Shown piece by piece: positions 1 through 7,782 of a stretch of DNA of 39,943 nt. This DNA comes from Candidatus Aminicenantota bacterium. Its GTDB lineage: Bacteria > Acidobacteriota > Aminicenantia > UBA2199. Both the position numbers and the translations under genes were made by a program. Under the pieces are notes generated by a model. The model saw nothing but the letters and a program-made list of their open reading frames with translations. It was not told the origin of the DNA and ran no database searches. The DNA is taken from NCBI GenBank assembly GCA_029938635.1, contig JAOZUQ010000022.1, forward strand, positions 1 to 39,943, given 5' to 3'. Position 1 is the first letter of the stretch, and each line of letters begins with the position of its first letter.

Positions 1-792
1 AAATTTGTAGGAACCTCCCATCACGGCTCCAATTGGTTCCGCGCACCGAAAACCTCTATGGCAGATATGCTGAATGCGGCAGTAAAAGATGGCCGGTTTG
101 ATGTTTTTTTGATGGCCTACAATTTTATCCAGGAAGATCTGGGAGCTGAGGTCATTAAAAATTGTATGAAAGAGGGGATCGGTGTGTCACTCATGAAAGT
201 GAATCCCGTTGGAAAATACTATACGATCAGGGATCGGATCAAAAAACTTGAGGAAGAAGGTAAAAAAGTCCATCCCTTATACAAAGAAGGGATCGTCCGG
301 TTTAAGCGTCAGATGGAAATGGCTGAATCATTTGTAAAAAAATACAATCTGACCAGGCCTGAAGAAGTCAGGGATGCAGCGATCCGCTTTGTCCTCAGTA
401 ATGACGGTGTGGGAACAGTCTGTTGTTCAATGCGGAATTTTGATCACATTGATTCCTATATCGGACTTTCGGGTCAGACATTAACAAAAGCGGATGTAAC
501 AAAACTGTCAGGATTCAGGGAAGGCCCTGGAATATTTTATTGCAGGCAGGGATGTAATGAGTGTGAATCTTCATGTCCTGAAGAATTGAAGATCAGTGAT
601 ATGATGAGGTATAACCACTATTTTGACGCGCATAACAGGGAAAAATATGCTATTAAAAAATATATGGCTCTAAACGGCAAAGATGCCAGATTATGTGCTG
701 AATGTGAAGGATATTGTGAAAGCTCCTGTTCGTATGAACTACCTGTTCAGGGGTTGCTTTCAATGGTGCATAAAAATCTCTCATTAGCTTGA
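1..792 (+). CDS. Aldo/keto reductase with C-terminal 4Fe-4S ferredoxin domain (5' partial)
   Basis: The frame is open from base 1, so the N-terminus lies outside the window; 263 residues are visible. The visible start (FVGTSHHGS, then FDVFLMAYNF) matches the middle of the (beta/alpha)8 barrel of aldo/keto reductases, where a strand bearing a Gly/His-rich turn precedes the substrate pocket. The catalytic Tyr/Lys half is not visible. The C-terminal region carries two cysteine clusters, C-x3-C-x2-C-x3-C-P and C-x2-C-x3-C-x3-C, typical of the ferredoxin-like tail of the COG1453-type predicted oxidoreductases. The expected role is an NAD(P)H- or iron-sulfur-linked cytoplasmic carbonyl oxidoreductase; the substrate cannot be told. 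It is followed after 45 bases, including a hairpin, by a P-loop gene on the same strand. The family call is firm, the function open. Confidence 0.85.
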   Translation, partial: KFVGTSHHGSNWFRAPKTSMADMLNAAVKDGRFDVFLMAYNFIQEDLGAEVIKNCMKEGIGVSLMKVNPVGKYYTIRDRIKKLEEEGKKVHPLYKEGIVRFKRQMEMAESFVKKYNLTRPEEVRDAAIRFVLSNDGVGTVCCSMRNFDHIDSYIGLSGQTLTKADVTKLSGFREGPGIFYCRQGCNECESSCPEELKISDMMRYNHYFDAHNREKYAIKKYMALNGKDARLCAECEGYCESSCSYELPVQGLLSMVHKNLSLA

Positions 793-800
793 ATTGTGAG

Positions 801-821
801 AGGACTGACTTGATCAGTCCT
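801..821 (+). other. Intercistronic hairpin just upstream of a Shine-Dalgarno
   Basis: A perfect 8-bp inverted repeat (AGGACTGA, loop CTTGA, TCAGTCCT) fills most of the gap between the reductase stop and the next gene. There is no T-run, so it is not a classical intrinsic terminator. It ends 4 bases before the GAGGAG ribosome binding site, so it may protect mRNA ends or tune translation of the downstream gene. Confidence 0.5.
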
Positions 822-837
822 GAAAGAGGAGTAACTT

Positions 838-2037
838 ATGAATTATGGTATTTATATAGCCGGAGGGGGTAAAGATGCCGGTAAGACAACAGTGTCGCTA
901 GGTCTGGTATCATATTTTAAAGAACATTTTCCCGGTAATGTTGCCTTCACTAAACCCCTCGGGCAGAAATCTACAATGGTGGATGGAAGCTCCGTTGGCC
1001 AGGATTCCTATCTGCTCGATACTGCGATGGACCTGGGAATTCCGCTCAAGTATGCAGCTCCATTCTCAACATCTTCAGGCGCTGCGGAAAAATATATAAA
1101 AACCGGAGAGCCGTCTGACCTGAAAAAAAATATTCGTAAATCATACAATTATCTGAATTCAAAATATAAAGTTGTTGTCGTTGAGGGGACAGGACATCCC
1201 GGAGTAGGATCGGTTTTCAACCTTTCCAATGCTGATGTGGCTTCTATGCTGGGGATCCCTGTTATTCTCGTACTTAATGGAGGCATAGGGTCGACTATTG
1301 ACAGATTCAGTCTGTGCATTGAACCATTCCGAAGTAAAAAGGTTAAAATCCTTGGTGTTATTATTAATAAGATCCTTCCGGGAAAAGAGGAAAAGGTCAA
1401 ATCTGTCCTGTCAGAATGGTTTGATTCAATTGGAGTACCGGTTCTTGGCTATGTGCCCTATATGAATACACTATCCTCTCCTTCTCTTGGTGTTTTAAGC
1501 AGAGAAATGGGTGCTGAATCGTTATACCTGAATAAAGAACTTAACATGAAAAGTGTTTCAGGTTTTAACTCGGCATTTGGAAACACAGAAGAGGTGCTTA
1601 ATATGATCGCTGCTGAGCCCGACAAGGCTTTGGTTGCAAGTGCAGGAAGGCTTGATGTGATCGAATCAGTATTGGCCAGGAAACTCTCCGGGGTTTTTTC
1701 TGACGGGCCCAGTGCAATGATCCTTTGCGGGAAAGTGGAAATTGATGAATGGATAATCGAGGCATGTAAAAAAGCAGAACTTCCATTATTCAGAAGTAAT
1801 GCTCCGTTCGAAAGAACAGTAAAAAAAATACACCATAAGATATTCAAGGTTGAACCAGGTGAATCTAAAAAGATCGGAAATATTGTTGAACTTATAGGTT
1901 CAAATGTTGACATGGATAAAATCAAAGATATGTTGGAAAACCCGGGTAAGAAAGATAATGGTGATGAGGGCGGCATTATCGGAAAAGTTCTGTCTACTCC
2001 ATTCAAAATTCTAGGAAGAATCTTAAAAAGAAAATAG
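838..2037 (+). CDS. BioD-like P-loop protein with DRTGG-type domain (phosphotransacetylase N-terminal-like)
   Basis: The protein has 399 residues. The P-loop GGGKDAGKTT lies at residues 9-18, followed by a dethiobiotin-synthetase-like ATPase fold (VVVEGTGHPGVGS at about 114-126, VILVLNGGIGS at about 142-152). Residues about 260-350 resemble the DRTGG domain that follows the BioD-like domain in bacterial phosphotransacetylases (COG0857). The acetyl-transferring PTA domain itself is absent, so this is a stand-alone regulatory or sensor-like half. The last 40 residues are a charged, probably disordered tail ending in basic residues. GAGGAG sits at good spacing before the ATG. The next gene begins 12 bases after the stop, so the two are probably co-transcribed. 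The substrate is unknown; the family call is moderately strong. Confidence 0.75.
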   Translation: MNYGIYIAGGGKDAGKTTVSLGLVSYFKEHFPGNVAFTKPLGQKSTMVDGSSVGQDSYLLDTAMDLGIPLKYAAPFSTSSGAAEKYIKTGEPSDLKKNIRKSYNYLNSKYKVVVVEGTGHPGVGSVFNLSNADVASMLGIPVILVLNGGIGSTIDRFSLCIEPFRSKKVKILGVIINKILPGKEEKVKSVLSEWFDSIGVPVLGYVPYMNTLSSPSLGVLSREMGAESLYLNKELNMKSVSGFNSAFGNTEEVLNMIAAEPDKALVASAGRLDVIESVLARKLSGVFSDGPSAMILCGKVEIDEWIIEACKKAELPLFRSNAPFERTVKKIHHKIFKVEPGESKKIGNIVELIGSNVDMDKIKDMLENPGKKDNGDEGGIIGKVLSTPFKILGRILKRK

Positions 2038-2049
2038 AAAGGGGGAAAT

Positions 2050-3315
2050 ATGTATCGGTTTTTTATTGTTCTTAGCCTTTTATTATCAACAATTATCAAT
2101 ATGAATCTTTCAGGTCAGAATTTTGATTACAGGTATTATGAATCTCCTGCTGTCTCATGGAATGGAATCACAATGAATGATTCAAGACAATTAGCAATGG
2201 GAGGGATATCATTGGCTGCAGATGGTCATTCAATGCAGACCTGGAATCCTGCATTTTTCTCAGATGAGAGAGGAGTTGAGCTGGGTTTCTCATATAATTA
2301 TCTTTTCTATCAATCTTTCCAATACTGGGGGATAAATGAGGGGGTAAGAAGGTATCAGGATCCTTTTTCTGAAAGTAAATTCTTTCCATCTTCGATAGCA
2401 ATAAGATTCGGATTTAACAATTGGAGCCTCACTACCGGCTGGTACAGATCTGCATTAAATGATTTTCCCGATTTCACATTAAGAAGTGAATATGATTATG
2501 AGCAATATGAATATTTTAAAGGTACTTTCAGTGGATTTGATGAAACATATTTTGTTTCATTTGGACTGGACTTGTCTCCTAAACTTAGTGCAGGAATTAA
2601 AATTGAATATAAGCGAGGGGAAAGAAGTACTCATATAGAAAACTTCAGTTCTCTTTATTTTTTTCTGGACGGGTATTGGCAGTTAAAGGATAAAAGGTCG
2701 GTATATTCAGAAAGTAATATATCCGGGACATTCACTCCGGAACTTGGTTTTATTTTTAAAATAAATTCAAGACTTAAGGCCGGTTTGACGATCAAATACC
2801 CGATCAGGGGGAAAGTTAATCGTGAACTGATCAGAAGCCTGAGCAATAGCGATGGACTTAATATATATGATAATTATTTATATACAGACGATTACTATGA
2901 TGTCCCGGGAATATCGGCCGGACTAATTTACGATGCAGAAGAAGTAAAAATTTTCAGATCTTCAGGGAAACTTATTATCGGAGCCGAATTGGAGTTCCGC
3001 AAGTGGTCGGATTACAAATATTTCTTCTTTGGTGAAGAGCATCCCAGAGAGATTGTGGATACTTTTAAATTTTCTGCAGGGGCGGAGTATGGAAAAAATC
3101 TAAAAAAATTTGATCTTTTGTTCAGGGTCGGATTAGGATTGGACAAACAACCTGTAGTGGATCCCGGGACAGTATTAAAGATCATTTCAACGGGTTTTGG
3201 AATTAAATATAAGGGTGTTAGTGCCGGAATAGGGCTCTCATATATTCATGGATCTACCGGTGGATCAGATCAGGGACATCTTCTTGTCTGTACTTCTTTA
3301 AGTAAAATATTGTAG
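2050..3315 (+). CDS. Outer-membrane beta-barrel protein, FadL/OmpP1-like
   Basis: The protein has 421 residues and an N-terminal signal peptide of about 22 residues (basic start, hydrophobic core, cleavage near SGQ). After it comes a segment resembling the FadL/OmpP1 N-terminus (RQLAMGGISLAADG, then WNPAFFS), in which a GG-A-DG stretch and an N-P pair precede the barrel. The remainder shows alternating aromatic strands (for example KLSAGIKIEYKRGE and RLKAGLTIKYPIRG) typical of 12-16 stranded outer-membrane barrels. FadL-family proteins move hydrophobic compounds across the outer membrane; the ligand here cannot be inferred. GGGGG lies just upstream of the ATG. A secreted carboxypeptidase follows 8 bases downstream, so the two export products are probably made together. 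Confidence 0.65.
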   Translation: MYRFFIVLSLLLSTIINMNLSGQNFDYRYYESPAVSWNGITMNDSRQLAMGGISLAADGHSMQTWNPAFFSDERGVELGFSYNYLFYQSFQYWGINEGVRRYQDPFSESKFFPSSIAIRFGFNNWSLTTGWYRSALNDFPDFTLRSEYDYEQYEYFKGTFSGFDETYFVSFGLDLSPKLSAGIKIEYKRGERSTHIENFSSLYFFLDGYWQLKDKRSVYSESNISGTFTPELGFIFKINSRLKAGLTIKYPIRGKVNRELIRSLSNSDGLNIYDNYLYTDDYYDVPGISAGLIYDAEEVKIFRSSGKLIIGAELEFRKWSDYKYFFFGEEHPREIVDTFKFSAGAEYGKNLKKFDLLFRVGLGLDKQPVVDPGTVLKIISTGFGIKYKGVSAGIGLSYIHGSTGGSDQGHLLVCTSLSKIL

Positions 3316-3323
3316 GAGATAAA

Positions 3324-4568
3324 ATGTATAAAACTGCAATTAAATTGATTTTACTGTTAGTACTTTTTTTATCAATAGATTCCGGAATTACTGAAAAAAA
3401 TTATTCGGGGAATGTACTTGCAGGAATAAATATTGTTGAGTATGAAAAGATACTCCCCTTATACGGGCCATTGGACAGGCTATATTGCTCAGGAGATATA
3501 TGTTATTTCATTCTACCGAAATATGAGATCGACGCAATTATGAACGATGGCTTTAAGATAGAGTCAATACACAAATTGCCGGAAAAAAGGTCAGGCATTA
3601 AAACGATTTACTATGACATAAACGGGCCCTATCATAATTATAGTGAAACACTCGAATTATTGACAAATCTATCTGTCCAGTATCCTGAACATGCCAGTCT
3701 GATCTCTATTGGTGAATCTGTAGAAGGGAGAGGACTCCATGTTCTTAAAATCAGTGATAATGTGGGTGAAGATGAGGATGAACCAAATATTTATATTATA
3801 GGATGTCACCATGCAAGAGAATGGATTTCAGTAGAGATCCCTCTTTTATTTGCTCAATATATTCTGGAAAATATGGACAATGATCCGGAGGTCAGGAAAG
3901 CAGTAAACGGAACTCAGATTTACATTATGCCGATTCTGAATCCGGACGGTCTGGAATTTTCAATAATTAGTTACAGATATTGGAGGAAGAATAGAAAGTA
4001 TAACGGGGATCTTTCCTGGGGTGTGGATTTGAACCGGAACTATAGTTACATGTGGGGCTATGATGATAGTGGCTCCAGCTCGTCAGAGATCAGTGAGATA
4101 TTCAGAGGGACAGAACCTTTTTCCGAACCTGAAACAAAGGCTTTGTCAGATTTCCTCAGTTATAATATTCCAGCAGGAGTATTGTCTTATCATAATTTTT
4201 CACAATTAATACTCTATCCCTGGGGATATACAAATGATCTTTCTGCTGATTTTGAACAACTTGATAAAATCGGGAAGAAAATGAGCGATTTGATCTTCGA
4301 TGTTAATGGCAGGCTGTATACTGCAGGCTCTGGTAGTGATACGATATATACTACGAATGGAGGTATGGTTGACTGGGTATATGGTACTTTCCGGGTTCCT
4401 GCATATACCATAGAGCTTCCACCTGAATACTCTTTTGAGGGTGGTTTTTTTACTTCGAATGAAGAAATTGGCCGTACTTTTGCCGAGAACCTTCCGGCAA
4501 TGCTCTATTTCACAAATTATTTTATTAATAATAAATTTCCCGAATCAGGGACAAACAAAGGGGACTAA
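3324..4568 (+). CDS. Secreted zinc carboxypeptidase, peptidase family M14
   Basis: The protein has 414 residues with an N-terminal hydrophobic signal segment (about residues 5-20). The M14 catalytic core is complete: zinc ligands H163 and E166 in HHAREW, the third ligand H290 in LSYHNFSQL, the substrate-binding NRN in GVDLNRNYSYMWG (about 233-245), and the general base E364 in YTIELPPE. Residues about 30-95 look like a propeptide or N-terminal accessory domain before the catalytic domain. The family removes C-terminal amino acids from peptides outside the cytoplasm; it is expected in the periplasm or secreted. AGGAGAT precedes the ATG. The gene follows an outer-membrane protein by 8 bases and abuts a small conserved gene, so this is one transcription unit. 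Confidence 0.92.
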   Translation: MYKTAIKLILLLVLFLSIDSGITEKNYSGNVLAGINIVEYEKILPLYGPLDRLYCSGDICYFILPKYEIDAIMNDGFKIESIHKLPEKRSGIKTIYYDINGPYHNYSETLELLTNLSVQYPEHASLISIGESVEGRGLHVLKISDNVGEDEDEPNIYIIGCHHAREWISVEIPLLFAQYILENMDNDPEVRKAVNGTQIYIMPILNPDGLEFSIISYRYWRKNRKYNGDLSWGVDLNRNYSYMWGYDDSGSSSSEISEIFRGTEPFSEPETKALSDFLSYNIPAGVLSYHNFSQLILYPWGYTNDLSADFEQLDKIGKKMSDLIFDVNGRLYTAGSGSDTIYTTNGGMVDWVYGTFRVPAYTIELPPEYSFEGGFFTSNEEIGRTFAENLPAMLYFTNYFINNKFPESGTNKGD

Positions 4569-4569
4569 T

Positions 4570-4797
4570 ATGAAATTATGGATCAAAACACAGGATAAAA
4601 AGAGAATTCTGGAAATTAACAACATATCTTTAAAGGGGAGTACCCTGAGATTTATAAATCAGCAATACCCTTTCGGTATAGTGCTTGGAAAGTATAAAGA
4701 TAGAGATAAAGCCCAGACAGTTATGGATACAATTTTCTCCAAACTTAACTCAGCATCAGGAAATGATTGTGTTTATGAGATACCTGAGGATTATTAA
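4570..4797 (+). CDS. Small conserved protein (75 aa) of unknown function
   Basis: The frame continues upstream, but the real start is the ATG at 4570, which has AAAGGGG at proper spacing and begins one base after the carboxypeptidase stop. The product starts MKLWIKTQDKK and has a middle IVLGKYKDRDKAQTVMDTIF and an end VYEIPEDY. That pattern (LWI-x-Q-x-K near the start, LG-x-Y-x2-x2-A-x2-V-L/M-D near the middle, YE-x-P at the end) is familiar from small hypothetical proteins of Firmicutes and their phages. No catalytic motif or membrane segment is visible. It is the last gene of the plus-strand unit and converges on the redoxin gene with a one-base gap. Function unknown. Confidence 0.7.
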   Translation: MKLWIKTQDKKRILEINNISLKGSTLRFINQQYPFGIVLGKYKDRDKAQTVMDTIFSKLNSASGNDCVYEIPEDY

Positions 4798-4798
4798 A

Positions 4799-5356
4799 TC
4801 AGTACTTCCACTTAATATTGCATCCTATGCTGGGTTTTTGAACCGGATCGACCGGATCTCCCTTTAGAATATTATCAAGGGCATCTCTGAGATTTTTTCC
4901 TGTAACAGGGATATTATTCCCGGGCCTGGAATCATCCATCTGTCCTCTGTATTTGAGACTGAGCTCACCATCAAATATAAAAAAATCAGGTGTACAGGCA
5001 GCACTATATGCCCTGGCAATATCCTGACTGGAATCGTAGAAATATGGGAAAGTAAATCCGTATCTTTCAGCAAAATTTTTCATGTTTTCAGGTGAATCCT
5101 GTGGATGAGAAATAACATCATTTGAGCTTATCGCAATAAAAGATATGTCCTTTTCTACATAATCAAGAGGCACGGAAACAATTCCTTCAATAACATGGAT
5201 AACGTAAGGGCAATGATTACATATGAATATTATAATAGTCGCTTTGTCACCTTTCACGTCATTTAAAGAATAGGTTTTGCCGGATATAGTATCAGGAAGT
5301 GAAAAATCGGGAGCTTTAGTCCCCAGGGGTATCATTTTTGATGGAGTTTCAGCCAT
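4799..5356 (-). CDS. Thioredoxin-fold redoxin (AhpC/TSA-like) with CNHC motif
   Basis: The protein has 185 residues. After a short N-terminus, APDFSLPD (15-22) and the strand ATIIIFICNHCPYV place the redox pair C46-x-x-C49 followed by P50, in the thioredoxin fold. The region TPDFFIFD carries the cis-Pro loop. This composition (CNHCPYV, then CTPDFF) belongs to the thioredoxin-family proteins of about 180-200 residues related to peroxiredoxins and TlpA. It has no signal peptide and is likely cytoplasmic. It may act as a thiol-disulfide reductase or peroxidase; the substrate is unknown. Its ATG directly follows the TAA of the upstream membrane-protein gene, with the GGAGGGAG site lying inside that gene, so translation is probably coupled. 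The family call is strong. Confidence 0.85.
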   Translation of the reverse strand: MAETPSKMIPLGTKAPDFSLPDTISGKTYSLNDVKGDKATIIIFICNHCPYVIHVIEGIVSVPLDYVEKDISFIAISSNDVISHPQDSPENMKNFAERYGFTFPYFYDSSQDIARAYSAACTPDFFIFDGELSLKYRGQMDDSRPGNNIPVTGKNLRDALDNILKGDPVDPVQKPSIGCNIKWKY

Positions 5357-6439
5357 TTATTCTCCCTCCATTACATTTACCGCCCTCTTATTATCATTCA
5401 AGAGGAATGAGAGCGCGAATAATATCAAACCTACTATTGCAACACTACCACCGAGCTTTGAAGCAGGGGCAAATAATGAATTAAGAAACATTTCAGTTAG
5501 ATTTCCGACCTTCAATATTACCAACTCTTCAAAACGGGATGAAACAGTATTGGCAAGATCATATCTGAAACTGAACTCAGATAAAGGGATAATATTTTCA
5601 AGCAATGATGCCAGTCCATAAGCAAGAAGTCCGCCTACCATTGTAGAGACTCCAGCCCATCTGAAAAAACTTGCTTTCGAAGTTGCTGCAATAAGAGCGC
5701 CCAGAAAAATAAGGAGTGCCGGAAAGATGAACAAAGTATAAGTAACAGTGCTTATAGTTTTTGTAAAGTTCCAGCCTCTGGGCAGATCAATCCAATCATC
5801 AAGTATTTCCACATTCTCAGGCATCTCTTCCACAGCTCTTAATTGGAACATTTTTATAAGATCGTCCGTTATCTCCAGTCCTGTAGGCCTGCATGAAGGA
5901 AATTCATCAAGATCAAATCCGTCAGACCAGTCATTTCTGAATGCAATTCTCTTCCATTGTTCGATATCCGTACCATCACATTCAGGTAAATTTATGATAA
6001 CTGACTTAAGATATGTAGTTATAGAATCATGAAGGATAGCATTTTTCAAAGGCTTCATATTTAATAATATCGGGTCCGGGCTTCTTTCTCCTCTAAGGAC
6101 TTCCCCGAATTGTTTGATAGATTCTGAAAGTTCTCCTCTTAACCATTCGAAAATTCCTGATTCTTCCATTATTTTTCCGGGAGTCATTTGAGTTTTTTTC
6201 ATTGATCCGATAATGATTTTTGTTTTTTCATCATCTATATTTTTTTCGGTTTCCAATGCTGTATACAATTCGTCTATAGTTGAAGGCAGTTCAGCTATTA
6301 TTTCCCTTGGAAGATCTGACATCACCTCAGGGGTTACTACTGAATTGGTTATTCCAACTGCAATTATGGTCGCAAACAGGACCGGGATCCCGATCAATGC
6401 TACTACTAAAAATCCGATCACTTTTCTTAAAGGGTTCAT
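5357..6439 (-). CDS. Multi-pass membrane protein of unknown function
   Basis: The protein has 360 residues. One hydrophobic segment is at about 8-30. A hydrophilic, probably extracytoplasmic region follows at about 31-230, with two Cys residues (PECDG and FPSCRPTG). Three further hydrophobic segments lie at about 232-258, 265-290 and 330-350. The layout of one anchor, a large loop and three C-terminal spans is clear, but I do not recognise a named family. TAGGAGG sits before the ATG. The downstream redoxin starts at the base after the stop, suggesting a joint role, perhaps in thiol handling of the loop cysteines (inference only). A tandem direct repeat lies upstream of the start. Confidence 0.75.
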   Translation of the reverse strand: MNPLRKVIGFLVVALIGIPVLFATIIAVGITNSVVTPEVMSDLPREIIAELPSTIDELYTALETEKNIDDEKTKIIIGSMKKTQMTPGKIMEESGIFEWLRGELSESIKQFGEVLRGERSPDPILLNMKPLKNAILHDSITTYLKSVIINLPECDGTDIEQWKRIAFRNDWSDGFDLDEFPSCRPTGLEITDDLIKMFQLRAVEEMPENVEILDDWIDLPRGWNFTKTISTVTYTLFIFPALLIFLGALIAATSKASFFRWAGVSTMVGGLLAYGLASLLENIIPLSEFSFRYDLANTVSSRFEELVILKVGNLTEMFLNSLFAPASKLGGSVAIVGLILFALSFLLNDNKRAVNVMEGE

Positions 6440-6465
6440 AAATATCCTCCTAAATTATATATACG

Positions 6466-6492
6466 GTTCCTTATAATATATAGTTCCTTATA
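6466..6492 (-). repeat. Two tandem copies of a 10-bp direct repeat upstream of the membrane-protein gene
   Basis: On the plus strand GTTCCTTATA occurs at 6466-6475 and again at 6483-6492, with TATATA before each; the period is 17 bases. Read with the gene, the copies are TATAAGGAAC. They lie 27-53 bases upstream of the ATG, where a promoter or operator is expected. They could be a regulator site or a replication-slippage duplication. Confidence 0.45.
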
Positions 6493-6514
6493 TTTCAATA
6501 ATTTTTTTCAAATC

Positions 6515-7147
6515 TCACCTGAATATCTTGTCATTTATCCTTAAGCTATTTGCATATATAAGTTCGCATGATCTGTCACCACTATCTTTGCGAGATGTAC
6601 TGGTACCCCAGAAAACTTTTTTCTTCCCGATAAATCCTGATACTTTAACCAGATAACCTTTAATCTCAATAAGATCATTTTTTCTGATCTCCTTTAATGC
6701 CAGAGAAAGATTGTAGTTGGATGGTATTAAATGGTTATTTGACGAATGGGTGATTATATAGTTGTTGTCCAGTGGAAATTCCGGACTATATCTGTAAAAA
6801 TACCATCTGTTTTTCTGTTTATATGAGATGAACTTATCCATATTTTTGTCAGACAACTTGCCCCATACGAGAGCAAGGTCGACCTGTGACAGAGATGCAT
6901 TCCATTTCCCTGTGTAGGATCTTTTAGAAACAACTCTTGCTGAAATAGAATATTTTGCAACGGGAGTAATAATGAACTTTCCTGAATCATTAGAAATGAT
7001 GATCGGTTCGGGATCAATTACTAACTCCTGTTCAGGATCCGGTTCAGCAGCTGGTTTTCCTGAGGTCAGTTTACTGACAATTGCTTTTTCACATGACAGG
7101 GTGATCAATAACATGGATAAGATTAACAATATCTGAAGCTTTTTCAT
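6515..7147 (-). CDS. Putative lipoprotein of unknown function
   Basis: The protein has 210 residues and a clear lipoprotein signal: basic start, hydrophobic core (about 4-16) and lipobox LITLSC with C19 as the predicted lipidated residue. A Pro/Glu-rich linker (about 30-48) follows. The rest resembles the small secreted proteins with a repeated K/R-S-Y-x-W pattern and a late GYLVKVSG (a ligand- or OB-fold-like strand). I do not recognise a family. No Shine-Dalgarno is visible. TATAAT lies 6 bases before the ATG, so the mRNA may be leaderless. It is the first gene of the minus-strand unit with the membrane protein and redoxin. Confidence 0.7.
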   Translation of the reverse strand: MKKLQILLILSMLLITLSCEKAIVSKLTSGKPAAEPDPEQELVIDPEPIIISNDSGKFIITPVAKYSISARVVSKRSYTGKWNASLSQVDLALVWGKLSDKNMDKFISYKQKNRWYFYRYSPEFPLDNNYIITHSSNNHLIPSNYNLSLALKEIRKNDLIEIKGYLVKVSGFIGKKKVFWGTSTSRKDSGDRSCELIYANSLRINDKIFR

Positions 7148-7153
7148 GAATTA

Positions 7154-7159
7154 ATTATA
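7154..7159 (-). promoter_or_regulatory. -10 element (TATAAT) 6 bases from the lipoprotein ATG
   Basis: A perfect TATAAT on the minus strand is separated from the ATG at 7147 by 6 bases. This would put the transcription start at or next to the A of the start codon. The -35 match is poor (ATGAAT at 17-bp spacing). Confidence 0.4.
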
Positions 7160-7252
7160 GACTATTGTGATATAAAATTCATTTTTCCTTATGGGTAGTT
7201 TTATTGATCTCCTACCTTCCTTTTTGTGGCCGGGGGGGGAAATAGCTGTTTG

Positions 7253-7286
7253 TACTGTTGATGCTGGATACAGTAGCCTTTTTTTT
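7253..7286 (+). terminator. Terminator-like hairpin with T8 run ahead of the GNAT gene
   Basis: TACTGT (7253-7258) pairs with ACAGTA (7270-7275) across an 11-base loop. GCC and eight T residues follow at 7279-7286. No plus-strand gene lies immediately upstream, so it cannot end an obvious transcript. It could be an attenuator in a leader for the gene at 7316, or chance. Confidence 0.35.
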
Positions 7287-7315
7287 CTTGAAATTTTATA
7301 ATCATTTATATCAAA

Positions 7316-7777
7316 ATGATGAATAATTATTCTTTCCGGGATTTTAAGAGCAACGATTATGCAGAGGTTATTGACTTATGGGAGAAGACCGGCCTGGGAA
7401 ATAAGGATAGGGGTGATGATCTTTCAACTATTCAACTATCATTAAAACTTGGCGGGAAATTCCTGGTTATGGAGGAACTCTCATCCCGGAGAATAATCGG
7501 GACATCATGGATGACATTTGATGGAAGGCGAATACATCTCCACCATTTTGGTATAGATCCGGAATATCAGGGTAGAAGGCTTTCTATACCTCTTTTAGAG
7601 GAAACACTCAGGTTTGCCCGTGATAAAAAGGTTCAGATCAAACTTGAGGTCCATAAAGACAATCTGAAAGCGATTGAACTCTATACAAAAAACCACTTTA
7701 AATACCTCGGAGATTACAAAATTTTTATTATTCGTAGTGTTAAAGAATTAAAAGATATTGGTTATGATCAGGATTAA
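7316..7777 (+). CDS. GNAT-family N-acetyltransferase
   Basis: The protein has 153 residues in the single-domain GNAT fold. Motif A is HHFGIDPEYQGRRLSIPLLEETLRFA (key residues about 81-106; Q-G-R-R-L corresponds to the acetyl-CoA pyrophosphate loop). Strand beta5 with the alpha4 region is KLEVHKDNLKAIELYTKNHFKYLG. The N-terminus FRDFKSNDYAEVIDLWEKTGLG is typical of the family. The acceptor is unknown. ATGATG gives two possible starts one codon apart; no Shine-Dalgarno is visible and a TATAAT (7297-7302) lies 13 bases upstream. The EamA permease gene begins 5 bases after the stop, so they form one unit, perhaps modifying and exporting a small molecule (inference). Confidence 0.9.
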   Translation: MMNNYSFRDFKSNDYAEVIDLWEKTGLGNKDRGDDLSTIQLSLKLGGKFLVMEELSSRRIIGTSWMTFDGRRIHLHHFGIDPEYQGRRLSIPLLEETLRFARDKKVQIKLEVHKDNLKAIELYTKNHFKYLGDYKIFIIRSVKELKDIGYDQD

Positions 7778-7782
7778 AAAAT

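Noticed and set aside
1458-2099. Long open frame of 213 codons on the minus strand opposite the BioD-like gene
   Set aside because: It is antisense to a well-supported gene with a P-loop, has no ribosome site and has a composition typical of a mirror frame.
4435-4569. Upstream extension of the 75-residue gene
   Set aside because: The longer frame overlaps the carboxypeptidase end and the ATG at 4570 has a proper AAAGGGG site.
7230-7239. G-tract (run of eight G) in the 7148-7315 intergenic region
   Set aside because: A single tract cannot form a quadruplex by itself, and its counterpart features are absent.
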